Made by a program: the position numbers and the translations under genes. From positions 484 through 17,005 of the forward strand of contig DNGH01000160.1 of the NCBI GenBank assembly GCA_003486285.1: DNA of 16,522 nucleotides, written 5' to 3'. This document shows, one piece after another, positions 6,004 to 12,668 of this stretch (positions are counted from its first letter, which is position 1; every line of letters begins with the position of its first letter). Source of the stretch: Actinomycetota bacterium (GTDB lineage Bacteria > Actinomycetota > Acidimicrobiia > Spongiisociales > UBA11373). The notes beneath the pieces were generated by a model, which was not told where the DNA came from, made no database searches, and saw only the letters and a program-made list of their open reading frames with translations.

Positions 6004-6828
6004 ATGGAAACGGTGGCCCGTGAGGCATGGCGCGCGGCTCTCGAGTCGTGGGCGATCCCGCAGCGGCTCATCGACGCCGTGGGGGTGGACCCGCATCGCT
6101 GGCAGCCCGAGTTCTGGGAACGGATGCGCCAGATCGAGAGCGCCCGCATCGCCGACACCCCCACCTTCCGCCGCGTCGAGGAGATGAGCCGGGGTGGGAG
6201 CGTCCTGGATGTCGGGGCGGGCACCGGGCGTCTGGCAATTCCCCTCGCCGCCAAGGGGCATCGGGTCACGACTGTGGAGCGCGATGCCGGAATGGCGCAG
6301 TCCCTCGCCGCCGAGGCGCTGCGCAGCGGTGTGATGCTCACCCAGGTGGTGGGGGCATGGCCGTTGGTGGCAGGCAACACGGGCATCCACGACGTCGTCC
6401 TCTCGACTCAGGTGGTCTACGACGTCCCCGGCATCGGAGGGTTCGTCGAGACGATGCACGATCGGGCCCGGCGTGGCGTGGTCGTGGAGATGACGCCCCG
6501 CCATCCCTGGTCATCGCTGTCGCGCTACTTCCGCGACCTGCACAGCCTGGAGCTGCCGTCCCGGCCCGTGGTGGAGGATTTTCTCGGCGTCGTCGAGGAG
6601 GTCGTCCACGTCACCCCGCATCAGGAGCGCTGGGTGACCCCCACCGGTCTGCGCTTCGCCGACATGCAGGAGCTGCTCGCCTTCTACCGCCGTCGCCTGT
6701 TGGTTCCGCCGCTGCGCTCCATGGAGGCCGCGGCACTCCTCGAGCCCGATGTCCGCGCGACCGACGACGGCTGGCTGGTGCTCGGCCCGGTGGAGCGGGA
6801 AGTGGTGACGGTGTGGTGGCAGAAATAG
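6004..6828 (+). CDS. SAM-dependent class I methyltransferase
   Basis: A 274-residue protein. Motif I of Rossmann-fold methyltransferases is clear at about 67-78 (VLDVGAGTGRLA), followed by the acidic residue that binds the ribose (E92 in VTTVERD) and a motif IV-like stretch HDVVLSTQVVYD. About 60 residues precede the core (WQPEFWERMRQIESARI), and the C-terminal part has an amphipathic region with RFADMQELLAFYRRRLL. The substrate cannot be read from sequence. ATG 6004 was chosen over an upstream in-frame ATG because TACGAT lies 6 nt before it. The last base of its TAG stop is the first base of a heptad array. Confidence 0.85.
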   Translation: METVAREAWRAALESWAIPQRLIDAVGVDPHRWQPEFWERMRQIESARIADTPTFRRVEEMSRGGSVLDVGAGTGRLAIPLAAKGHRVTTVERDAGMAQSLAAEALRSGVMLTQVVGAWPLVAGNTGIHDVVLSTQVVYDVPGIGGFVETMHDRARRGVVVEMTPRHPWSSLSRYFRDLHSLELPSRPVVEDFLGVVEEVVHVTPHQERWVTPTGLRFADMQELLAFYRRRLLVPPLRSMEAAALLEPDVRATDDGWLVLGPVEREVVTVWWQK

Positions 6829-6919
6829 GTGTCAGGTATCAGGTGTCAGGTATCAGGCAGACCAAGCGAGTCCGCCTCTTGTCTTCACCTGTGACCTGAC
6901 CCCTGTGACCTGACACCTG
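6828..6919. repeat. Paired heptad array between convergent genes (possible two-way terminator)
   Basis: Two arms of five heptads (35 nt each) around a 22-nt spacer. Left arm 6828-6862: GGTGTCA, GGTATCA, GGTGTCA, GGTATCA, GGCAGAC. Right arm 6885-6919: TCACCTG, TGACCTG, ACCCCTG, TGACCTG, ACACCTG. The arms are inverse (GGTGTCA against TGACACC), so RNA from either side could form a long imperfect hairpin. The left arm begins on the last base of the methyltransferase stop; the right arm begins exactly at the TGA of the minus-strand membrane-protein gene and encodes its last ten residues. Confidence 0.88.
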
Positions 6920-7574
6920 GATTTCGCGCCGCCAACACCGCACCGATCCAGATCAGGATCAGACCGGCGAGTAGCGTCGGGGGCAGGGCGTCGGCACCGC
7001 CGAGGCGGCTGGCGAGGCCTCCGGCGGCCGGGGTGAGGCCGCCGACCGCGATGAACCAGTTCCCCGCCACCCGCCGACCACTGCCCTCGCCGCGGCGGTG
7101 CAACCTCACCGCCGACCAGATGGCGCCGCCCACCAGGTAGACGACGGCGTAGACGTTGAGGACGGGGGTGAAGGCACGCACCCAGGCCCACTCGATCGAC
7201 CTCCCGGCGAGGTCGCCGGAATCGAGCGGGGCGATGGGCGCCAGCAGCAGCGCGCCGGCAGCTCCGACTGCCACGACTCCCACTGACTGGGCCAGACGGT
7301 CCGCCGTCTCGGCCCGGTGCAGCAGATAGACCGTGCCCTGGGCGAGCAATGCTCCGCCGAGGATCGCCCCGGCGATGTACCAGATGCGAAACCATCCCGG
7401 CGACCAACCGGAGCGCTCGATCACCGCGGCCGCCAGGGTGCCGAGCCCGTAGGCGGCGACCCCGGCTGCCCACCACAGCAGGTGCCGGCGCTGATGATTC
7501 CTCAACCAGCGCCGCAGCAGATCCACCGCAAAGGCTGCAGCGAGGGCGCTGGTGGCGATGGAGACGCCGAACAT
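6885..7574 (-). CDS. Seven-helix membrane protein of unknown function
   Basis: A 229-residue protein with about seven hydrophobic segments: 1-20, 31-52, 60-84, 94-115, 133-155, 168-188 and 196-217. No enzyme motif or known family was recognised. Trp and Arg at segment ends (LLRRWLRNHQRRHLLWW) place the first loop in the cytoplasm by the positive-inside rule. The final ten residues, GVRSQGSGHR, and the stop codon are encoded inside the heptad array, so the ancestral C-terminus was probably different. Its ATG lies 8 nt downstream of the DUF402 stop, so the two genes probably form one transcript. Confidence 0.75.
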   Translation of the reverse strand: MFGVSIATSALAAAFAVDLLRRWLRNHQRRHLLWWAAGVAAYGLGTLAAAVIERSGWSPGWFRIWYIAGAILGGALLAQGTVYLLHRAETADRLAQSVGVVAVGAAGALLLAPIAPLDSGDLAGRSIEWAWVRAFTPVLNVYAVVYLVGGAIWSAVRLHRRGEGSGRRVAGNWFIAVGGLTPAAGGLASRLGGADALPPTLLAGLILIWIGAVLAARNPGVRSQGSGHR

Positions 7575-7582
7575 GGAGTGGC

Positions 7583-8104
7583 TCAGCCCAACCCGACGCC
7601 GAGGGCCCTGGCTCTCTCCAGGTACCCCCCTCCGATGCGGTCGAACGGCTCCTCGCGCCGGGACACCATCCCCAGCAGGCGGTCGGCGCTCATCCGGGCG
7701 GACGCGATCAGGTCCGGGGGATAGCCGAAATCCACGCTGTGGGTCGCAAACTCATCCTCGTCGAGGATGACGGTGCGTCCGCCCGGGGCGCGGGCGACGT
7801 CGAGGTCGAGGTCGACCATCGTCACCCGGCGCGGCTCCCATCGCGCCGGGCTGCAGATGTCGGCGTAGACCTCGTAGTGAAACGGAGTGCCGATCCCCCC
7901 GGAGTTCCACACCGCGGTGAACCAGTCGTGTTGGGGGATCAGCAGTGCGAAGGCCGGCGAGATGATGGGGTCCTCGAGACCACGCTGCACCGGCGTCCCG
8001 TCGGGAGCACCGAGCCAGACTCCGTACTCGTCGGTGCCGAGGGAGCGCATGGTGAAGTGCCAGTGCAGTGAGCCGTCGAACTTGGTGTAGCGGACGAGAG
8101 CCAT
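7583..8104 (-). CDS. DUF402 (FomD/NTDP-like) protein
   Basis: A 173-residue protein matching the DUF402 fold: RYTKFDGSLHWHFTMRSLG at the N-terminus, GVWLGAP, then the acidic metal cluster YADICSPARW (D82), TMVDLDLDVAR (D98, D100, D102) and ILDEDEF (D115-E118). Characterised relatives are Mg/Mn-dependent phosphohydrolases such as the staphylococcal nucleoside tri/diphosphatase Sa1684 and FomD, which cleaves a CMP intermediate in fosfomycin synthesis. The metal-binding residues look intact, so a (pyro)phosphohydrolase role is likely; the substrate is unknown and no fosfomycin genes are near. The start ATG is 22 nt from the heptad array at 8127. It precedes the membrane-protein gene on the same strand. 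Confidence 0.87.
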   Translation of the reverse strand: MALVRYTKFDGSLHWHFTMRSLGTDEYGVWLGAPDGTPVQRGLEDPIISPAFALLIPQHDWFTAVWNSGGIGTPFHYEVYADICSPARWEPRRVTMVDLDLDVARAPGGRTVILDEDEFATHSVDFGYPPDLIASARMSADRLLGMVSRREEPFDRIGGGYLERARALGVGLG

Positions 8105-8126
8105 GGCCGGGAGTCTGGCACAGGCA

Positions 8127-8290
8127 AGTCACCAGTCACCAGTCGCCAGTCACCAGTCGGGTCCCCAGTCACCGGTCGCCAGTCACCAGTTGGCTGACCC
8201 TGCGCGACATCGGCACCGGACATCGGGCTGGAGACTGGAGACTGAGGACTGGGGACGATGCTGGGGACTGGCGACGGGAGACTGGTGACT
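8127..8290. repeat. Paired heptad array between korB and the DUF402 gene
   Basis: Left arm 8127-8194 has about ten units, mostly AGTCACC or AGTCGCC, with one 2-nt register slip at 8162-8166. Right arm 8228-8290 has CTGGAGA twice, CTGAGGA, CTGGGGA, a 5-nt remnant, CTGGGGA, CTGGCGA, CGGGAGA and CTGGTGA. The arms are inverse, with a 33-nt spacer. The right arm runs into the TAG of korB (8289-8291). Unit variants GGAGACT, GGTGACT and GGCGACT are shared with the atpD-atpC array about 8 kb away, so the two loci belong to one repeat family. The array fills the 184-nt gap and must hold whatever terminator or promoter lies there. Confidence 0.87.
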
Positions 8291-9335
8291 AACTATGCGC
8301 CGGCAGTTCCCGCTCGTCGTGGTCAGGCACGGTCCAGGTGCCTGCGGAGGCGATCAGTTCCGCCAGATCACCGGGGCCCCGCTTCGCCTGGGCGTCGTGG
8401 ATCTGCTGCTGCAGCGTCTCCTCGTACACCGGTCGATCCACCGCGCGGAACACTCCCACCGGGGTGGGACCAAATGGTCCGTGGCTGAGGCGGCTCAAGG
8501 CGTACGCAGGCCCGGCACTGGGGGCGGTGGCGTCGTGGGTGTGGATCGCATCGATGCCGGCGTCTGCCACATCCACGATCCGGGCGGTGCCGCCGTCGAT
8601 GATCACACCGCGTTCGCGATCCGGCCCGAATAGCACCTTCTCGCCGTGCACCAGGTTGATCCGGTTCTGGTCCCGCTCATCCTTGCCGGTGAGGGCTGCA
8701 AAGGCCTTGTCGTTGAACACGTTGCAGTTCTGATAGATCTCGACGAAGGCGGAGCCGCGGTGCTGATAGGCCTGCTTGAGGATCTCGGTCGTGTGGGTGC
8801 GGTCCATGTCGATGGTGCGGGCCACGAACGTGGCCTCGGCGCCGAGGGCAAGGCTGACCGGGTTGAAGGGGAAGTCGATCGATCCGGCCGGGCTCGACTT
8901 GGTGCGCTTGCCCATCTCGGACGTCGGCGAGTACTGGCCCTTCGTCAGCCCGTAGATCTGGTTGTTGAACACCAGGATCTTGAGGTTGATGTTGCGCCGG
9001 AGTGCGTGGATCAGGTGGTTGCCGCCGATAGACATCGAGTCGCCGTCACCGCTCACCACCCAGACCGACAGCTCGGGGCGCGCCACGGCCAGTCCCGAGG
9101 CGATGGCCGGGGCCCTGCCGTGGATGGCATGGAGGCCGTACGTGTTCATGTAATACGGGAACCGTGCGGCACAGCCGATGCCGGAGACGAAGACGATCTT
9201 CTCCCTGTCGACCCCCAAGTCGGCCATGAAGTTCTGCACCGACGCCAGGATCGTGTAGTCCCCGCATCCGGGGCACCACCGCACCTCCTGGTCGGTCTGG
9301 AAGTCGGCGCGGGTGTATCGGGCTTCAGTGGTCAT
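8289..9335 (-). CDS. korB: 2-oxoacid (2-oxoglutarate):ferredoxin oxidoreductase subunit beta
   Basis: A 348-residue thiamine-diphosphate subunit. C21 and C24 (WCPGCGDY), C55 (GIGCAARF) and the Cys in YQNCNVFND are the expected ligands of the 4Fe-4S cluster. The TPP/Mg motif is at 96-124, from SGDGDSMSIGG to VFNNQIYGLTKGQ. HAIHGRAPAIASGLA is also family-typical. With KorA it oxidatively decarboxylates 2-oxoglutarate (or a related 2-oxoacid) to acyl-CoA and reduces ferredoxin, linking to the TCA cycle. The ATG overlaps the korA stop by one base (TGATG on the coding strand), ensuring coupled translation. The open frame continues upstream through korA, but that part is out of frame with korA and was excluded. 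The stop lies at the edge of a heptad array. Confidence 0.94.
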   Translation of the reverse strand: MTTEARYTRADFQTDQEVRWCPGCGDYTILASVQNFMADLGVDREKIVFVSGIGCAARFPYYMNTYGLHAIHGRAPAIASGLAVARPELSVWVVSGDGDSMSIGGNHLIHALRRNINLKILVFNNQIYGLTKGQYSPTSEMGKRTKSSPAGSIDFPFNPVSLALGAEATFVARTIDMDRTHTTEILKQAYQHRGSAFVEIYQNCNVFNDKAFAALTGKDERDQNRINLVHGEKVLFGPDRERGVIIDGGTARIVDVADAGIDAIHTHDATAPSAGPAYALSRLSHGPFGPTPVGVFRAVDRPVYEETLQQQIHDAQAKRGPGDLAELIASAGTWTVPDHDERELPAHS

Positions 9336-11191
9336 CAGATGATCTCCAGCAACTTGGCCTCGATCTCCGCCGCCTTGAACGGCTGTCCTTGCACCTTGGG
9401 ATAACTGATGGCATCGACCAGGAATTCCGAGCGGACCATGCGCACCAGTTGGCCACGGTTCAGTTCTGGAACGAGGATCCTGCGGTACCCGGCCAGCACC
9501 GCACCGAGGTTCGCCGGGAAGGGGTTGAGGTGGCGCAGGTGGATCCTGGCCACCTTCTTGCCCGCAGCGCGGACCCGGCGCACCCCGGCCAGGATCGCTC
9601 CGTAGGAAGAGCCCCACCCGAGCACGAGGACTTCGGCTCCCTCGTCGGCGTCCACCAACACATCCGGGATGTCGGCGGCGATGCCCTTGACCTTGCCCTC
9701 GCGCAGCAGGGTCATCCGCTCGTGGTTGTCCGGGGCATACGAGACGTTGCCGGTGCCATCCTTCTCCAGGCCGCCGAGCCGGTGCTCGAGGCCCGGTGTC
9801 CCCGGCACCGCCCAGGGGCGAGCCTGCGTCTTGGCGTCGCGCAGATAGGGGAGGAAGGTGGCCTCGGGACCGTTGGGGGCGATGGCGAAGGGGACCGAGA
9901 TGTCGGGAAGGGCGGCCAGATCGGGCAGCCGCCACGGCTCCGTGCTCGTGCCGATGTAGCCGTCGGAGAGCAGGATCACCGGGGTCATGTACTTGATGGC
10001 GATCCGGGCGGCCTCGATGACGGCTTCGAAGGCGTCCGCCGGAGTCGAGATCGCCACGATCGGCAGCGGCGACTCGCCGTGGCGGCCATACATCGCCATG
10101 AGCAGGTCGGCCTGTTCGGTCTTGGTGGGGAGCCCCGTGGAGGGTCCGCCGCGTTGGACGTCGATGATCAGCAGCGGCAACTCGGTCATGAGCGCCAGGC
10201 TGATCGTCTCGCTCTTCAGGGCGAGGCCGGGACCGCTGGTCCCGGTCACCCCGAGGTGCCCGGCGAAGGAGGCTCCGAGGGCCGCACCCGCAGCGGCGAT
10301 CTCGTCCTCCGCCTGGAAGGTGCGCACCCCGAAGTTCCGGTGGCGGGCCAACTCGTGAAGGATGTCCGACGCCGGGGTGATCGGGTACGACGCGTAGAAC
10401 ACCGGGAGGCGGGCCGCCTGGCCTGCGGCCATGATCCCCCACGCCAGGGCCTGGTTGCCGGTGACGTTGGTGTAGGTGCCGGCGGGGAGGCGGGCCGGTT
10501 CCACCCGGTAGGTGTGCCGGAACATCTCCGTGGTCTCGCCGAGGTTGAACCCGGCGCGGAAGGCCAGTTCGTTCGCCGCCTTGATGTCCGGCTCCTTGGC
10601 GAACTTGGACGCGATCCACTCGAGGGTCGGCTCCAGCGGGCGCTGGAACATCCAGGTCATCAACCCGACGGCGAAGAAGTTCTTCGAGCGCAACGCATCG
10701 CGTCCCTTGACCCCGGAACCCTCGAGCGCCCGCTTGGTCAGATCCTCCATGGGGACCTTGAGCACGCGGTAGGCATCGAGCGATCCGTCCTCGATGGGGC
10801 TCGTGGCGTATCCGGCCCGGGTGAGGTTGCGCTCGTCGAAGGCGTCGGTGTTCACGATGATGATCCCGGCGGGGGCGAGGTCGGCGATATTGGCCTTGAG
10901 CGCCGCCGGGTTCATCGCCACCAGCACGTCGGGCTGATCGCCCGGCGTGAGGATGTCGCGGTCGGCAATGTGCACCTGGAACGAGGACACCCCGGGAAGG
11001 GTTCCGGCAGGGGCGCGGATCTCCGCGGGGAAGTTGGCAAGGGTGCTCAGATCGTTGCCAAAGATCGCGGAGGCGTCGGTGAAGCGGGCCCCGGCGAGCT
11101 GCATCCCGTCGCCGGAGTCGCCGGCGAAACGGATGGCAACGGCGTGGACCTGTTCCGCTTCCTGGTTGTCGATCGTGGGCGCTTCCGACAC
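9335..11191 (-). CDS. korA: 2-oxoacid (2-oxoglutarate):ferredoxin oxidoreductase subunit alpha, gamma-alpha fusion
   Basis: A 618-residue protein, the usual size of the fused KorA of actinobacteria. The gamma-type domain covers about 15-190 (RFAGDSGDGMQLAG, NPAALKANIADL, EDLTKRAL). The alpha domain starts near 240 with YTNVTGNQALAWG, then ASYPITPASDIL (269-273), FQAEDEIAAAGAALGAS, TGTSGPGLALKSE (318-322), RGGPSTGLPTKTEQ and an ILLSDGY segment; the C-terminal CoA-side domain runs to 618. It pairs with KorB; 2-oxoglutarate is the likeliest substrate by resemblance to actinobacterial KorAB, with pyruvate or another 2-oxoacid not excluded. The GTG start is supported by AAGGAG 9 nt upstream. No ferredoxin gene is present in the window. 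Confidence 0.93.
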   Translation of the reverse strand: MSEAPTIDNQEAEQVHAVAIRFAGDSGDGMQLAGARFTDASAIFGNDLSTLANFPAEIRAPAGTLPGVSSFQVHIADRDILTPGDQPDVLVAMNPAALKANIADLAPAGIIIVNTDAFDERNLTRAGYATSPIEDGSLDAYRVLKVPMEDLTKRALEGSGVKGRDALRSKNFFAVGLMTWMFQRPLEPTLEWIASKFAKEPDIKAANELAFRAGFNLGETTEMFRHTYRVEPARLPAGTYTNVTGNQALAWGIMAAGQAARLPVFYASYPITPASDILHELARHRNFGVRTFQAEDEIAAAGAALGASFAGHLGVTGTSGPGLALKSETISLALMTELPLLIIDVQRGGPSTGLPTKTEQADLLMAMYGRHGESPLPIVAISTPADAFEAVIEAARIAIKYMTPVILLSDGYIGTSTEPWRLPDLAALPDISVPFAIAPNGPEATFLPYLRDAKTQARPWAVPGTPGLEHRLGGLEKDGTGNVSYAPDNHERMTLLREGKVKGIAADIPDVLVDADEGAEVLVLGWGSSYGAILAGVRRVRAAGKKVARIHLRHLNPFPANLGAVLAGYRRILVPELNRGQLVRMVRSEFLVDAISYPKVQGQPFKAAEIEAKLLEII

Positions 11192-11197
11192 GCTCCA

Positions 11198-11281
11198 TCA
11201 CTCCTTGCGGGCGAACAAATAGTTGCCGGCTCGCCGCGGCCGGGGTTGTGGCCCCATCTCGAACGGATGAACACCGGTCAT
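11198..11281 (-). CDS. Possible 27-codon upstream peptide of korA
   Basis: An ATG-started frame of 27 codons ends with TGA only 6 nt before the korA GTG; the AAGGAG of korA forms its last two sense codons. The peptide ends AGNYLFARKE and is rich in Pro and Arg (MGPQPRPRR). Its layout would permit translational coupling with korA. Against it, the best -10 candidate (TACAAT, 11280-11285) overlaps its ATG, so a transcript from that promoter would start inside the frame, and no Shine-Dalgarno precedes it. Conservation is unknown. Confidence 0.22.
   Translation of the reverse strand: MTGVHPFEMGPQPRPRRAGNYLFARKE
11201..11206 (-). promoter_or_regulatory. Ribosome binding site of korA
   Basis: AAGGAG on the minus strand lies 9 nt before the GTG at 11191. 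It selects this GTG over the nearby out-of-frame ATGs at 11197 and 11201. Confidence 0.6.
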
Positions 11282-11285
11282 TGTA
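11280..11285 (-). promoter_or_regulatory. Putative -10 element of the korAB operon
   Basis: TACAAT on the minus strand is the closest match to the bacterial -10 consensus among the promoter candidates listed here. It lies in the 112-nt gap after the amidase gene and would give a leader of about 80 nt containing the korA Shine-Dalgarno. No good -35 sits 17 nt upstream. Confidence 0.4.
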
Positions 11286-11303
11286 CGGTCCCCTGCGGGC
11301 GAA

Positions 11304-12668
11304 TCATCGGGGTGGCGGCTCGAAGCCCACCAGACCCATCGCCTCGAGGGACAGGCCGGCCTCCAACAGGAGGTGCTCGCTCCAGGCCGGGCCGATCAGC
11401 TGGATCGACACGGGCGGTCCCGCCATCGCCAAACCGCACAACGGCAGGGCGAGAGCAGGCACGCCGGCCTGGTTGACGAGGTTGGTGAACCACGACAGTG
11501 CGGAGCGATGTGGTTCGGGCTCACCCCCGGCCACGACCGTATCGACGCCGATGTCCTTGCGCATCGTGGGCGTGGTCGGGGTGACCAGCAGGTCCACCGC
11601 CCCGAAGACCCGGTCGAAGCTGCGGGCCAGGCGATGGCGCCATTCTCCCGCGGCGGCAACGGCGTCTGCGGTGTGATCCAGGTTCCTGAGGATGCGGTCC
11701 CGAATCGCCGGGCCGTAGCGCTCCGGGTGGGCGGTGATCCAGTCCCGATGCACCACCGCCACCTCGGCGTACACGGCGCGGGGCATCGTGGCCGGGTCGA
11801 GATGTGGTGCGTCCACGGGAACCACGGTGGCGCCGGCCGCGGCGAGTGCCTCCTGGAACCCCTCGAGTCCGTTCCGGACCTCAGCCGCCAGGGGGCGGTC
11901 CACCCAGGGATGGGGGATCCCGATCCGCATGGTGGCCAGGTCGGCCGCCCCTCGCGGTGCCACCACCGCCGCGGGATGGGACCACGGGTCGGCGGGGTCG
12001 TCGCCGGCGATGACGGCGTAGGCCGCGGCGGCGTCCGCAACGGTGGTCGCCAGTGGGCCCACGGTGTCGCGCGATGGCGCCAGCGGGAAGACGCCGGTCA
12101 GTGGCACCCTGCCGTGGGTCACCTTGAGCCCGACGCACCCGCACAGTGCCGCCGGCACCCGGATCGACCCGCCGGTGTCGGTGCCCAGGGCGATGGGGAC
12201 CAGGCCGGCGGCGACCGCGGCGGCCGCACCACCCGATGAGCCTCCGGGTGAGGTGCGGGGATCCCAGGGGTTGCGCACCGGGCCGAACCAGTCGTTCTCG
12301 GAGGAGAACCCCAGGGCGAATTCGTGCAGCCCGGTGCGGCCGACGATCACCGCCCCGGCTGCTTCGAGGCGTTCCACCGCGGGAGCGGATCGCTCGGCGT
12401 GGTGACGGTAGAACGAGGACCCGGCGGTGGTGACCCGACCGGCGTGGTCGATGACGTCCTTGAGAGCCACCGGGACCCCGGCAAGGGGTCCGGGGTCTTC
12501 GTGGCGTGCCACCGCGGAATCGATGACTTCTGCACGCGCTAGTGCCCCATCGTCATGGGAGGTGAAGGCGTTGAGCGAGTCCGAGGAGATTCGGTCGAGT
12601 ACCGCGGCGATGGCCGGCCGGCAGGATTCGGCGGCACGGGTGCGTCGGGCTGTCTCGAGCGCCGTCAC
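11304..12668 (-). CDS. Amidase signature family hydrolase
   Basis: A 454-residue amidase with the complete Ser-cisSer-Lys triad by comparison with GatA: K70 (PVALKDVID), S144 (SPGGSSGGAAAAVAAG) and nucleophile S168 (GTDTGGSIRVPA). The C-terminal part has TPTTPT and NQAGVPALALPLCG, also typical. The family hydrolyses or transfers amide groups; GatA-like transamidation is unlikely because gatC and gatB are not adjacent and the substrate-side sequence is not recognisably GatA. It carries no signal peptide, so it should be cytoplasmic. The GTG start overlaps the stop of the upstream DUF3048 gene by 4 nt (GTGA), so both are probably one transcript with coupled translation. Confidence 0.9.
   Translation of the reverse strand: MTALETARRTRAAESCRPAIAAVLDRISSDSLNAFTSHDDGALARAEVIDSAVARHEDPGPLAGVPVALKDVIDHAGRVTTAGSSFYRHHAERSAPAVERLEAAGAVIVGRTGLHEFALGFSSENDWFGPVRNPWDPRTSPGGSSGGAAAAVAAGLVPIALGTDTGGSIRVPAALCGCVGLKVTHGRVPLTGVFPLAPSRDTVGPLATTVADAAAAYAVIAGDDPADPWSHPAAVVAPRGAADLATMRIGIPHPWVDRPLAAEVRNGLEGFQEALAAAGATVVPVDAPHLDPATMPRAVYAEVAVVHRDWITAHPERYGPAIRDRILRNLDHTADAVAAAGEWRHRLARSFDRVFGAVDLLVTPTTPTMRKDIGVDTVVAGGEPEPHRSALSWFTNLVNQAGVPALALPLCGLAMAGPPVSIQLIGPAWSEHLLLEAGLSLEAMGLVGFEPPPR

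Noticed and set aside
8127..8290. Repeat array considered as CRISPR.
   Set aside because: Units are 7 nt with no unique spacers between them and no cas genes nearby.
9336..11201. N-terminal extension of korB through the whole korA region (a 970-codon frame).
   Set aside because: KorB proteins are about 350 residues, the ATG at 9335 begins the family sequence, and the extension reads as an Arg/Pro/Gly-rich shadow of korA.
9389..11476. A 695-codon open frame on the plus strand, antisense to korA.
   Set aside because: It mirrors the GC-rich third positions of korA, shows no recognisable domain and has no initiation signal; korA is unambiguous on the other strand.
11304..12668. Assignment of the amidase as GatA of the Glu/Asp-tRNA amidotransferase.
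   Set aside because: The triad fits any amidase-signature enzyme, and gatC/gatB are absent from the neighbourhood.
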